Shown here one piece after another: positions 30,668 through 42,403 of a stretch of DNA of 64,000 nucleotides (position 1 is its first letter; every line of letters starts with the position of its first letter). The notes under the pieces were generated by a model. The model was not told the origin of the DNA. It saw only the letters and a list, made by a program, of their open reading frames with translations, and did not search any database. This DNA comes from Ctenosaura bakeri. Taxonomy: Eukaryota > Chordata > Lepidosauria > Squamata > Iguanidae. The stretch lies in the NCBI GenBank assembly GCA_948474755.1, contig CAOLHI010001283.1, positions 434,001 to 498,000 on the forward strand, read 5' to 3'. The position numbers and the translations under genes were made by a program.

Positions 30668-31476
30668 AACAACATTTGCAAATGTTTCTGTGTTTGGGAT
30701 GGCAATTTCACTGTATTTGGGATGGAAAGAACTCAAAGTTTAATTTTTTTTAAAAAAAGTAGAAAGTATACAAATTGTCAGATTTTCCTATCACCACTCT
30801 CTGTCTTCCCTAAGGATCCAGTCTCATCATTTATCCTCACCCCTTCTATTAATTTTTAAAAGAGAAAGAAAATCAGAGAATCCTAAACAAGAGCTTGAAA
30901 GTGGCATTTAGCAGAAGATGTAGATTAACCTTTAGCTGATTATTGGCAAGGTTATATACACAACTCCTGGCAGAGCTCTGAACACAGGGCTCCATGTGCT
31001 TACTGCTAGTATAATGGAAGAGAGAGGGAAATCTGGAGGTTGGATTGTACTGAAGGAAACAATGATTAGTTGAGTCACAGTGCCTGAACACAATACAACA
31101 GAGTGACAGACACCTGTTTTAAAAGCTGGTCAGTTTTTTCTCTTAGCAACTACTCCAAGGCAGGAAGTTTGTCTGCTGAACACAACCTAAAAACAGATTC
31201 CATGTGTCATTTGTTGCTTAATCAATCTTGTTAATGCTTCACAATGCTTTGTGAGATCAAAACTGAAAGCTGGAAACATTAAAAGGAGCTCTCAGAAGAA
31301 TCTGTTGCTTGCACAGCCATTTAGGGTTACTGATTTTCGGTTTCCAAAAAGTTACACTCTATAGCACCTATTAGCTTAGGGGTACATAGCACCTACGTAA
31401 GCACCTATGGCTATGTAAGCACCTATAGCTTAGGGGTACCTAGGGGTACACAACTTTCTCCTCCAGTACTTTGCTG
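30668..31476. other. No recognisable feature
   Basis: CACCTA(T/C) words recur near 31365-31440 (AGCACCTA several times, GGGGTACATAGCACC and GGGGTACCTAGGGG), a small local degenerate repeat. Otherwise nothing. Confidence 0.4.
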
Positions 31477-31482
31477 CCTCCC

Positions 31483-31666
31483 GTGACAACTGGTAGCTTC
31501 CATGTCAGTGGGATGGTGAATACATCCAACATTTAGTTTGAACTTTAGTTTGGGTTTAAAGTTGTTATAGTTGAGTTTAAAGTTGGATACCTCCTTTAAC
31601 ATTTGGCATAAAACCCAGAGAAGTTTTACCTTTCCACTCCACTGACCTGGAAGCCAGCAACTGCCA
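31483..31666. mobile_element. Palindromic GTGACAGCTGG MITE (family E), copy 2
   Basis: GTGACAACTGGTAGCTTCCA TGTCAGTGGG at left and CCACTGACCTGGAAGCCAGC AACTGCCAC at right. CCTCCC lies on both sides (31477-31482 and 31667-31672) as a possible target duplication. Confidence 0.75.
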
Positions 31667-31672
31667 CCTCCC

Positions 31673-32499
31673 AGCCTCTATTGCCTGAAACAACTGCCTC
31701 TCTTTGCCTAATGATAGGGCCAGACTTGCTGCCAGAATAGGGGTTGCTGGTTCAGTGGATAGCCTGTAACCCTAGCCACATAACCTGAGACGTTATTCCC
31801 ATTCAAAGTCTTAAAGGAAACCACACAAAGGGAGCTCTCCTATATTTTGTAGTCAACTCCTTTTTTACCAAAGAAGTCCCCTTCCAGTGCTGTTAACCAT
31901 GGTACCTGACAGTTTGCCATCATACCCAGCTCTTCTGGGAAGCCAGAAGTGTGTTCGGGTGAGAGAAGTAATAAATCCTTTCATGCTGTTTAATGAAACA
32001 AGGAAATGTGTTACTCACACTTGGATGTTAGACTTTACTACCCAAACACAGCTAAAAAAAATAAATGGAGTATTTCCTGTTTAGAAGTGTCTCCAAGTCA
32101 CGTGGTCTTGATCTTCCCCAGGTGTGCTGAAATCAGGCCTTGAGTTGTTTTTAGGGAAAGAAAATCACTGGTATGTATATATGTGTATCTCAGATTAAAC
32201 AACATGCCATTCAAGTGGCGATCTGGATTGCCAAAGAAAAATAAGCACATGCAGTGAAATGTGAGATTCAGTGGTTGCCAAAGTAGATAGGAATTTTACA
32301 AGACATTATGCAAAGCATTTAAGCTCATTCAAGATATTCTTAACACCCATCAAACAATGAATTATAGAATTAGTACCAGATTGTCATTCTATCACTGTCT
32401 TTATATACAAATAAAATATCGTATGTGATAAACAAAACTGCAGTTTTAAAAAACTTTGTCTTCACATGTTTCCAAAACTTAAATAGCTATCGTTAATAG
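31673..32499. other. No recognisable feature
   Basis: Nothing recognised. Confidence 0.4.
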
Positions 32500-32509
32500 T
32501 TTTCAACTG

Positions 32510-32640
32510 TATATCTCTCCCTTCAAGTGAGCTCAAGATGACTTATGTGACTCTCTTTCTGCCTTCTTTATCATCTCAACAACCCTGTGAGGTAGGTCAG
32601 ATTGAGAGAAACTACCTCAAGGTTCAAGCAATAATTTTCC
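32510..32640 (-). repeat. MIR/CORE-SINE-like fragment, minus strand
   Basis: ATCATCTCAACAACCCTGTG AGGTAGGTCAG is the conserved MIR-type core read backwards. A similar short fragment is at 45795-45825. Confidence 0.5.
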
Positions 32641-33014
32641 TAGCTTGCTGGAAATTTGAAGCTGAAGATTTTGAACTTATCCCATCCTGACACTTTTAAC
32701 ATGTATTTCACATTCATTTCTGCTATTTCTTATTAGATATTGAAAGCCAAAAATGGAAATCAGGTGAATTTCGAAAGCTACAGATAAAGACACTGTAAAG
32801 TATTGTGTATAAAAGCTGATACTGATACTTATTCACTATTACAAGAACTTAGAAGTATCTGTAACTTAATACTGATTTAGCATCTGTAGTTCACTAGTTA
32901 GTGATTACAACTGTACAGCCAGCTGTAATTCTGCTAAGATGATAGACAAAGCAAAGGCATTTTAGGCTTGATAACTTACTTTGTTGTTATGGATTTTCAA
33001 GTCAACTTTGATTT

Positions 33015-33610
33015 ACTTTTTTTAATTTATATTTTAACCAGAATAAAGATTCCATGTATAATATAGATATCTATATAACTTATATAGTTCGAATACTGAT
33101 ACCTTATATTGTTCCGTATCAAGGCATCAACTTGTGGAATCTTATATACAATTATTTTTACATACAAACATAAGAAAAAAGCATATACAAATATTTAAAG
33201 AGAGGGGAAGAAAAAAAGAAAAAAAAGGGGGGAAAAGACTTCCTTATGACAATTCAGTTATTTATTACCTTACTTCTATCATGAAGGATCTATTTTTTAC
33301 ATTGCAATTTTAATTACAAGATTCTGCTTATTATCAGTTAGAGATTATTTATCTCTTTACTTGATTTAATATATTTTTGTTATCTCATTTAGTTATTAAT
33401 TTACCTATGTTGACTTAATATAATCAAATATTTTCTCTCTTTCTAAAGCGATTGCATTTTATTTTTCTAAATATTCCTGTTTAATTTTATGGTAGGTTCT
33501 AGAACTGAAAAGCTTCTCAGTCTGTAAAACTAATTACCGCTAAATCTCCCCAGTTGTTCCTCAAATATTCAATGATGGGAAACCAGTCCTTAGCATAAGA
33601 ATCTATCATT
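33015..33610 (-). mobile_element. AT-rich LINE-like remnant (L1-like?), minus strand
   Basis: Begins in a T-run, is very A/T-rich, and contains AATGATGGGAAACCAGTCCTTAG and words like those of L1-type 3' regions read backwards. No coding relic. Tentative. Confidence 0.25.
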
Positions 33611-33735
33611 TTCTGTCTTATTAAGTTTGTAAGTTTATCTATGGTGGCCATTTCTAACAGTTTAAATATCCATTCTTCATCTTTAGCTAGATGCAGATGT
33701 TTTCCAATGTTTAGTGAAAAACAGACGTGCTGCTG

Positions 33736-33937
33736 CAGTCACTTTGATTTACAAAGACTGCATCATATGGTGTTTTTTTGGCAAGATTTATTCAGAGGTG
33801 GTTTTCCATTGATTTCCTCTAATAGCGTAACTTGCCCAAGGTCACCCAGTGGGTTTTCATGGCATAATGAGGATTTGAACCCCAGTCTTATAGAGTCCTA
33901 GTCCAACACTTAAAGAAGTACACCATTCTGCCTGCTG
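33736..33937 (-). mobile_element. tRNA-derived SINE, minus strand
   Basis: GGCAAGATTTATTCAGAGGT, CCAAGGTCACCCAGTGGGTT, TTCATGGC and GATTTGAACCCCAGTCTTAT (B box read backwards). The Bov-B tail is decayed. Confidence 0.75.
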
Positions 33938-33974
33938 ATAACATACTAGTGACTTCAAATGTAAAGAATAATTA

Positions 33975-34411
33975 CAGTTGGCCCTCCACATCTGCGGGTT
34001 TAACTTTCATGGGTTTTATTATTTTCTTCAACTCCTGCCCTCCCCAGCACTTCTTTTCTAGGAGAGCATTTCTTCTTGGCAGCTCCAGTCAGATCGTAGA
34101 GTCCTTTAACACTCACCTCTGGGCTTCTTTGTCCTCCACCGGCTCCTATCTGGCCAGCTAAGGATGTCTTGCAGCCCAATTTCTGAGCGCCACAAACTTA
34201 CCCACACACATCCAAGGAAGGAGATGCATGAGAGAGATCCTGCCAACCCAATCCTTCCTCTCTCTCTTTCCCTGACCTGGTTTGGACCCTGTGTGCCCAT
34301 TCCCTCGCCCCTGTGCCTCGGCCTTCTACACACACACATTTTGATATTTGTAGTTTCCCCACTTTTATGGGGTCTTGCTCTCCAACCCTAGTGAATGTGG
34401 AGGGCTAACTG
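33975..34411 (+). mobile_element. Mariner/Tigger-like MITE, copy 1
   Basis: 437 bp from CAGTTGGCCCTCCACAT to ATGTGGAGGGCTAACTG, with TA at both outer edges (33973-33974 and 34412-34413). Shares GCCAGCTAAGGA, TTGCAGCCCA(G/A)TTTCT and CCCTGACCT(G/A)GTTT with the inverted copy at 40239. Ends of type CAGT and TA duplication indicate a Tc1/mariner (pogo/Tigger) transposase source. Confidence 0.85.
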
Positions 34412-34583
34412 TATATTTATTAGAACATACTGGGAGTATAAAATGTAGATTTATTTGTTTCTTTGACCTATATCTTGCCCATTCCCAAGAGCCTGCAGTG
34501 ACTAGCACTATGCTAATTGATCCTATTGTTCTGAAGCACTAAAATCTAGTTTGAATAAAAATGGTCTTTTTTGACCTGTGGTC

Positions 34584-34921
34584 ACAGGCTTGCCAGGTTA
34601 ATACTATTCCAGTCCTGAGATTTCAGGGTCAAACCTGAGACCTAGGATCTTGTGATGCGATAGGAGATAGGTCCTGATGAGGTTAGAAGAATGATACCAT
34701 ATGGATGATGCTTTGTTTATGTCGTTAAGCATAATATATTAATCACAGTTCCCCTGGGTATGAGATCAATATAAAAACAATCTTTCAAATGACAAAAATT
34801 TGTAGACACACATTTTTTAAGACACTGTCTTTGCCCTGAGATTTCTCTCCCTCACCTTGAGGACTGGGGAAGAAGGTCTAGGCCCTTAGCCATGGGGCAG
34901 AACCAGAGATCTGGCAGCCTA
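34584..34921. mobile_element. Family F element (GCCAG...CTGAG ends), copy 1
   Basis: Left CAGGCTTGCCAGG ... CCAGTCCTGAGATTTCAGGG and right AGAGATCTGGCAGCCTA are in inverted sense, as in 50001-50499. Probably non-autonomous hAT; flanks do not show a clean target duplication. Confidence 0.5.
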
Positions 34922-35627
34922 CCTATGGGTGAAATCAACCCTATTCAGACATTCTTATGTGTAAACTTTATATATGTGGCATTCAGAGAGGAAAAGAATG
35001 CTAAACTCTTGTTGTTGTTTTCATGGTTCTTGTCATTCATCTGCATGGAGAACCTCATCTAATGGTGAAGCCTCTCAGATTTTGGTTTTTAAAATTTTTT
35101 AAAATATTATTTTCATTATAGTACAAGATCAAGCCTTTAAATAAACATTATAGTAGAGAACAGCACAAAATTCTCTGCCTTGATAGAAAGAAGGAACTGC
35201 ATTTTAAAAAAAGAATTATAATACATCATAGTACATTAAAAATCAATTTAAATTACTAATCTAGATAAAATGAGCAAAATTACAAGTTAAAGCAGAGAGA
35301 AGTTTCCATTATATGTATTTTCTAATTATTATCTTAACTTTTAATACACATAAGGTTATTTTCTTTCATTAATTATCCTTACATTCCTTCTATACTTAAT
35401 ACAGATATATTTCCCCATCTCTTTTTCAAATAATTTGTTAAATATTACCAATCCTTCCTCAAAATCATCCAGATTTTGGAAGCCCATTTTACCAGATGTT
35501 TAAAAAAAGAAGATACTTTTTCCACAGAAAAGGAGCTTCCATGTTGCAGACAGGCAAGAAGGGGAAAAGGGAGTAGAGTTAGGAAGCTTGTCTCGACACC
35601 ACTCCTCATGAGAGCCTAGAAAAGTTC
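34922..35627. other. AT-rich DNA, possible LINE remnant
   Basis: 35085-35520 opens with a T-rich run and has a composition like 33015-33610. No family assigned. Confidence 0.3.
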
Positions 35628-35725
35628 CTTTTGAAGATAATAACTCCCAGAATCTCCGAGCCCACGTGGCCACCAGCTGAGGAGGAACTGGGAATTATAG
35701 TCCAATAAAGGTAACATATCCATGC
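35628..35725. repeat. Interspersed ACTCCCAGAATC...ATTATAGTCC element
   Basis: ATAACTCCCAGAATCTCCGA at left and GGGAATTATAGTCCAATAAA at right face each other across about 60 bp. Confidence 0.55.
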
Positions 35726-35811
35726 TCTTCTCTTTCCATATAGAACTTACACAGAAGGAAAATGCCTGAAGAGGGCTAGAGATCTGGAAGACTGGTAAGT
35801 CTTCAAGAAAA

Positions 35812-35963
35812 CAGAGGTGTATCTAGGGTGGGGTAAGTAGGGCATGTACCCTGGGCACCATTGCCAGGGGGCTCAAAAAAGCTGTGCATGTAGGGGTGCG
35901 GGTAGAGGCAAGAAGGTAGGGGTATAACTTCCATGCTTGCCCTAGGCACTGTTTATGCCACTG
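35812..35963 (+). mobile_element. Small hAT MITE (family G), 152 bp
   Basis: From CAGAGGTGTATCTAGGGTG to GTTTATGCCACTG, with CAAGAAAA before and CAAGAAAG after (7 of 8 matching), a typical hAT 8-bp target duplication. Closely related to 48740-48901 in opposite orientation. Confidence 0.88.
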
Positions 35964-35971
35964 CAAGAAAG

Positions 35972-38185
35972 AATTCCAGACTGAGCAACAAGCAACAACA
36001 CAAGGAGGCAAACATGTTTCTCAAAGTGATTGCATGTTTTCTCACGCACTCACAGGGTGCACCACTTATTATCAGTCTGTAATGAAAGAATCATGGTATA
36101 TTCTGAATCACGATTGAGATTTTCAGAAAGAAAGTAAAAGCACTTTGAGAAACACACTTATCTCCTAGTTTCGTCACTCATTTTCAATGTCTTCCCCCTC
36201 TTTTTCCCCATTTAGATTGAAGGATAACCACTGAAGTTACCTTTCTGCATGCTCTTGTTGACTTAGCCTCAGACCAGGAAGGTCTGATTAAATGGACTGT
36301 GGTGGAACATGGGTGGTAGTCATGGAATTGGCTAAGTATGCTAAACCCAGTGATCACAGGCATGGTGAATTAAATTTGGAATTGAATGGAGAGCCAGCAC
36401 AAACTCTAGCATCCATAATGTACCAGTTACAACACTATTGAAATGAATGGAAATGTAAGCACCTCTCAGATTTCTTTGGATTATTTGCAACTTCATTTTG
36501 GTCACCTTCTGCATATTAGTCTCTAGGGCATAGTGAGAATTCACTGTACCTGACATAGCTTCCTTTGGACTGTGTAGCACATGCTTTCTCAGTGAACCCT
36601 CAGGAATTAGTTGCCCCAAAGTCGTTATTCTCTTCCTATTTTCCCATGTGTTTTTATAGCAGCTTGTACAGAATTCCTAGGTTTCATTTATATGAACCTG
36701 GGGTTTTTTTGTGTGCCTTTTTGGGGTGGCTGCCTCTTGTTTTTCTTACTTTTTCTCCCCAAAGTCAGCAATTTTATGGCATCCACAGCTTGTGTCTCTC
36801 CAGGTTTTATGCTGTGGGATTCTTGTTTGATTTTCTCATGGAGCAGTCTCTCGCTCTACCCCACCTCCCTTTAGCATTTCCCTCATGCCTTGTATTACAT
36901 TTTTATTACAGTGGGGGCTGTGTCTACAGGTCCTTCCGGCTATTTGTTTCGAGACTTTTATTGGATTCTCAATAAATATGCATGCCATTGGGGGTCCTTA
37001 GCTGGTTTCCTTACCTTTTTTTTTTTAATCGAGTCTGTGCTTCCAGCTGAAATGTTAAGCACCTATTTCAAAAGCAATCTGGTTTGTCTTTTGGGCTCCT
37101 GCAAAGGGGTTTGACATGTTTTTCTTGGCTGAGGTCTATCTCAGTTTTCTTGATCTGTCCTACACTTCTAGGCCTTTTGTTGGCCATTGAGGTGAACTAG
37201 GTGCTTTTTCCTGGAGTCATTTCCATTTCACCTTGTAACACAAAATAAACCCATGCCTTGTGGCAGGTGGAAGTGAAAAAGCTCAGGACCTCTGTTTAAA
37301 AAAAAAAGAGAAATCATTTTATTTCTTTAAACCGAAGTGGAACATCTCAAAATGTGTGGGCAGGAAACAGAAATCAGGTAGTGATACATTCATGGAAACT
37401 CACCTCCTCCAATTAATGAGTTTCATTTCTTTGAATTAAACATGTGGGAAGCAGTGACATTTATAGGCCCATTTGGTCATGTTGAACAATAACTGTCTGG
37501 TTCTCCATTTAGTTGTGTTACTTGTACTGAAAAACATCTCAATTAAATTGACGAGAAATGTCAATGCAAATAAGGCTTGTTAGTATTCTAAGGTGTGTTG
37601 GCATCTTTGCTTTCACCCACTGCCCACATTACGGAAAATTGTAATGGGCAAGAAATGACTGCAGCTTTTGTAGGAAAGGTCCTTGGAGGATTGATTATGA
37701 CCCATGGAAGTGTGTGTGTAGGTACCCACTCATATTTTCTGCCTTAGCAACTGAAATTGCCTATTTGTTTCTCTATTTAGGCTGAAATTTTACAGCAGAC
37801 ATGTAGTCATGATGCTCAGTTTTCCAATCAGCTCCCCAAAATGTTCCTTAAATTCCAGCTACTCACACCAAGGATGGAATTCTGCAGCACTGGTGAACAA
37901 GGCACTGACGGATGGTGCACCCAGCTGCTTCCTGCAAAAAAGTTCCAACAGGACCCTACAGGGATCACTGCTTCTGTTTCTTGCACTGTGGGTCACTGGC
38001 AGGAAATTGCTGGATGCATTATGCTCTAATGCTGTGCTCACCATCACCGCAGAACCCCATCCCTCAGTGTGGCTTGCTGGGATTTAAGGTCTGTTTTGGC
38101 AGGATTTGTGGCAACATTATCACAATTGTAAATATGAATAAAAATCAGTTACAATGGTGTAGGCTTAACTGGCCAACAGGATGCT
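35972..38185. other. Mostly unclassified; possible conserved noncoding DNA
   Basis: No repeat family recognised over about 2.2 kb. 37330-37640 has homeodomain-like TTAATGAG/CAATTAAATTGAC words and an ATGCAAAT octamer at 37564-37571. Open frames at 36565-36975 are hydrophobic and low in information. Confidence 0.35.
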
Positions 38186-38690
38186 AGCCTTAGTTTATAT
38201 CCCACCTTTCTCCTAATGTAGGAACCAAGGCAACTGACAGCAAATTAAAGCAAAGACCCTTCTGTCATATGAATTAACAATGAAAATCCCACCTAAACAA
38301 AAGGTCTTTGCATGCTGGTGGAAAGATAGCAGAGAGGATGCCAGATCAGACTCCCACAGGAGGCAAATTCCAAAATCTGGAAGCACTCACTGAGGAGACT
38401 TTCCCCCATATCCTCAACAAACTTGCCTGTAATAGTGATATGACCAAGCAAAAAAGCTCCCATGAAGATGTCAAAACGTGGGTGGATTCATATAGGGAAA
38501 TATGCTCTTTCAGATAATCTGGACTCAAGTTGTATAGGGGCTTTAAGGTTTACCCAACACTTTGAATTCTGTCTGGTTATGGACCAGGAGACAGTGAAGC
38601 TTTTTCAGCAATGGAGTTGTGTGTTCCTTGCAACTAGCTCCTGTTCTGGGTCAATCCCATGTAACACAGCTATATAGATTGCCCTCTTGC
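38186..38690 (-). mobile_element. LINE 3'-region fragment (L2/CR1-like), minus strand
   Basis: TTTATATCCCACCTTTCTCC, CAAGGCAACTGACAGC, then GGGAAATATGCTCTTTCAG, GGACTCAAGTTGTATAGGGG CTTTAAGG, TGAATTCTGTCTGGTTATGG and TGTGTGTTCCTTGCAACTAG. The same order of blocks is part of the 19349 fragment. Confidence 0.6.
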
Positions 38691-40070
38691 TTTTCCAGTG
38701 AAATTGGTTTGGGGCAGTTGAGATGACAGCAACTTTATCCTTCTGGCTTCCACTTTCCCACTACAAGCCTTGGATAACAATGAAATCATGATGTTACTTT
38801 GAAACAGTGATAGACAGACATTTTATTTCAGTCATTGACCAATGAATAAATAATAAGTACAAACATAAAAACAAGTAGCAAAGTTAACTTCTAAAATCTA
38901 ACATCAACACCTATTGACCATTTGATGATGTATCTTACACATAATGTGGCAAAATTTGCTACTTTAAGTATAACAGTTTGATTCTGATTATCCAGCAAAT
39001 AATGAAATAAAAAGCATCAGAATGTCCTGGAAACTGAGTTAGAAAGGGAGTAATCAGCTGGTGGTGAATATCCTTGTAAAAAGGACTGTACAAAAGTACA
39101 TGAACTGTAGTTTCTATAGCATTGGTACTGCAAGGGCAGAATCAAGTTTCATAGGGAATTTTCCAACATTTCTCTTCCAATACAGCTGTTGGGAGAGCAT
39201 TAGATTGAGCTAATGATAAAGCTCTCCTAAATTTCAGTACTGTAACATAATATAAGTATATGGCCAGTTTAGAAACCAGCATTGCTTTGAATATGTACAG
39301 AGACACCTGATGCTCAGACATGGGCCAAAGTCCTCTTGGCTTGCCTAACTATACCAGCAGATGAGGAGGAATGGCAATGGCAATGATGCAGTGGCAGAGG
39401 AAAAGAGGCCATGGGCACTATGATGATGGGACAGAAAGTGAACATCCTCATAAGTGAACAAAGATGTCCTGCTGGTTCTTAACAGGGAAGATTTATCTTC
39501 CAGTGGAGATGGCTTTTGTTGCCACCTTCCTCCTCCCACCAATGCTACTACATCTTGGTAAAAAATGGACTTACTCTGATCTGAGACTTCCACCGGTGGA
39601 AGTGGTCAGGCAACAACAAAACAACAGGATTCCAACCATGATAGACTTGACTTTCTTTCATAACTGTAGAAGTAAATAACTTGCAAGACAATCATTTATT
39701 AATGCAGCGTGTCACTATGAATAGAATCTACTATGAATGGAATTTACTGTTTACATTGAATTGGGTGTGAGTGGAATTTATGATTTACATAGGATTTACT
39801 GTGGGTAGAAGTAAATGCTTCATCAGTAGCAGTCAAGGCACTTTGAGTGCTGAACTGGAGTCCAGTCAATGGCACATTCACACTCTATTTACATCTTTCA
39901 TCTGTACCCCTGTCATCCATTCCCCATCATATTTACTTCAAACTCACGGCTCTGATTCCCCTCTATAAAAGGCATAACTCCTCCAAAGGATCCCCAACAA
40001 TGGATGCCTAGATCAAAATAGTGGTGACTTGTTTCTGAACAGAGGATGGGTGTCATCCTGACATTTCAGG
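38691..40070. other. No recognisable family
   Basis: GAATTTA/ATTTACTGT words recur at 39735-39805 (AATGGAATTTACTGT, GAGTGGAATTTATGA, AGGATTTACTGTG), a small degenerate tandem of about 25 bp. The rest is unclassified. Confidence 0.4.
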
Positions 40071-40148
40071 GTGAGATACCCTCCCCTGTTGACAGTGTAC
40101 TGTATGGGAAAGGAAAAGGAGAGAGAAAGACAGAGAAAAGGCAGGTAT

Positions 40149-40151
<3 letters not shown>

Positions 40152-40184
<33 letters not shown>
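40152..40184 (+). repeat. (GA)n microsatellite with (GTAA)n
   Basis: About fifteen GA units, then a short GTAA/GCAA run to 40205. Confidence 0.95.
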
Positions 40185-40185
<1 letters not shown>

Positions 40186-40238
40186 TAAGTAAGCAAGTAA
40201 GTAAGTGGGGGGACTATAAGCCCATCCAGAAAGAAATA

Positions 40239-40645
40239 CAGTTAGCCCTCCACATTTGTGGTAAGGGGGCCATGGCATGGTGGGGAAAACCTGGGAACCT
40301 GGGTCTAAACTAGGTCAGGGAAAGGAGAGGCAAAGGGGGTGGGTTGGCATTGTGGCCCTATATTTTCTCTCTCTTGCCCCTTTGTAGGGGGCATTAGGAG
40401 TGGATTTGTGATGCTGAGAAACTGGGCTGCAATCTGTCCTTAGCTGGCAGGCAGTGAATGGTGGAGAAGAAGGAGAAGGACCAGAGGTGTGTTTTTAAAG
40501 GTCTGCATGGCCTGATTGGAGCCTCTGAGAGGGAAGATTCCTCTAGGGGAAAAAGCATCTGAGGTGAGGGGTGGGCAGAGTTTGGAGAAACTCACAAATA
40601 GTTAAATCCATGAAAGTCAAACCTGCAAATGTAGATGGCCAACTA
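40239..40645 (-). mobile_element. Mariner/Tigger-like MITE, copy 2
   Basis: 407 bp from CAGTTAGCCCTCCACAT to ATGTAGATGGCCAACTA, with TA on both sides (40237-40238, 40646-40647). Opposite orientation to 33975-34411. The last base of the right end is changed from the expected G. Confidence 0.82.
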
Positions 40646-40647
40646 TA

Positions 40648-42403
40648 TTGAGATTTTTGAAGTATTCCAGTCTTTTTTGTTTTGATTTTACCTGCATATT
40701 CCCAGGTTTGCATTCAAATCCATTCTTGAAATATCCCAGGTTTACCACTCCCATCCTCCCCTGTGTCTTTCCTCCTCCCCCTCCCACTGATCATGATTCA
40801 CATCCAGACTCATGCCACATTTCAGAAATTGATTTCAGAAATTGATTTTCAGTCATTTCCACCAAGCTTTCTTTATCACTGTTCAGGAGTAAATGTACTA
40901 AAGTGGCTTAGCAATATTATACTCATTAAACATTAAGAATGTTTTGTTTTGGTGCAAATATTCCTTTGTCCAACATTTGATCTCTCTTGAATCTGTGTCC
41001 TGGAAACAATAGCTGTGTTTATTGGTGGTGGTCATCTTAGCTAGTTCCAGGATGATACAAACAGAAAGCCAAGTACAGATATATTTCATTTCAGAAAATG
41101 CTGGGTTAATTTAAACTGACCTGGGAAGTAGGAATGAAAAGTCCTTAATACTGCCAAGAATTCCCAATAAATACTTTGGGATGAAGAAAAAGTCATGTGG
41201 ATCTCCAAAATAAAATTAGTTTGTGTAGGAATAAAACCTGGGACTTCCAAATACTTTTTTTCTTGTACAGAGGGCTCTATGACTATTAACATGGACTTAA
41301 TCTTTTGGAAGTATAACTGTTATTTTTTTTTCTTACATTCAGTTACCTTTAGTGTATTACTGACTTTTAGCATATTAAAGTTAAAACCAAAGTTAAATCA
41401 TAGCAAAGCAAAACTAGTAGCTGACAATGAAAAGCACTAAATTGCATTACCAAAAATTCCTCTATGTAGCCGTCTTGCACCAAAAATACCATCATGTAGA
41501 CAATAGAAAAGCCTTTTTGAAAGGCCATAGCACTGATGAGGTGCTACTCCTGAAAAGGCTCTCTTTGCTTTGGCCGCCCAACATGTCTTATTTAGCATGA
41601 GCACATGGAGGAGAGCCTTGGATTATGACTTTCTGGTCTGGATGGGTCAATGTGAGAGGAAAACATATTGGACTTTTCCTGTTCTTGGGAAAGTCCAATT
41701 TGCTGGACTTTCCCAACGAAAGGGAGAAGTGGGGGAGGAAGAAATCAGTTGGAAGAGCCGGCAGAGATTCAACATCTCATACATTTTCTTCTCCTAGAGT
41801 ACCATGCTATTTAAAAAGTGTTGTTTGTGCCTTATGGGAAAACAGATATGGTCTACAACTCACTTTCTAATACATATATATTGACAGGAAATATTTTTCC
41901 CCCTTCTTGTTTGGGAAAAAGATAAATTTGACAGATGTCTTTCCCATCTTTCTCGGGGCTGGTACAACAGCAAATCTTTGCAGTCCAGATGAATCACTGA
42001 ACTGACAGCCTGGCTTATATTGGCACCCCAATTAGCTGCCTGGAATAGACTTCAGTGGGCGAGGAGGCAAAGATGTTAACACAGGAAACAACTCACTTGT
42101 TATAAGGACTGTTTCTAAGAAAGGATAAGGAAGGAAGAACCACCGTCAACCTCCAGTTTCCCCACCCTCTCTCCTGTAGAAATGAAATGATGTGTTTTAG
42201 AATATCTGAGATGCTGCTGATATAATTGTCAGGAAATGTCACTCGTGCCAGCTGACTGAAATGTCAGAGCTATACAGGAATTCCAATTTCCACCACCACT
42301 ACCACTAGGGCTTTTATACCTTTAGCACCTATGCCATAGGCATGATTTCATTAGGTTGGGTGGTATTCTTTTCTTGCCTTGTCTTGTCCTTTCTTTTGTT
42401 TTG
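40648..42403. other. Mostly unclassified; local hairpin
   Basis: ATTGGACTTTTCC (41667) and GGGAAAGTCCAAT (about 41687) form a hairpin with one mismatch. 41945-42260 lacks repeat signatures and has CCAATTAGCTGCC, a candidate conserved noncoding stretch. Confidence 0.35.

Noticed and set aside
36565..36975. 136-codon hydrophobic frame
   Set aside because: T-rich DNA gives Phe/Leu/Ser-rich translations in any frame; no domain, and an overlapping frame of similar length exists.
40152..40205. Array-like GA/GTAA repeats as a possible CRISPR or satellite
   Set aside because: Simple microsatellite without spacers; host is a vertebrate.
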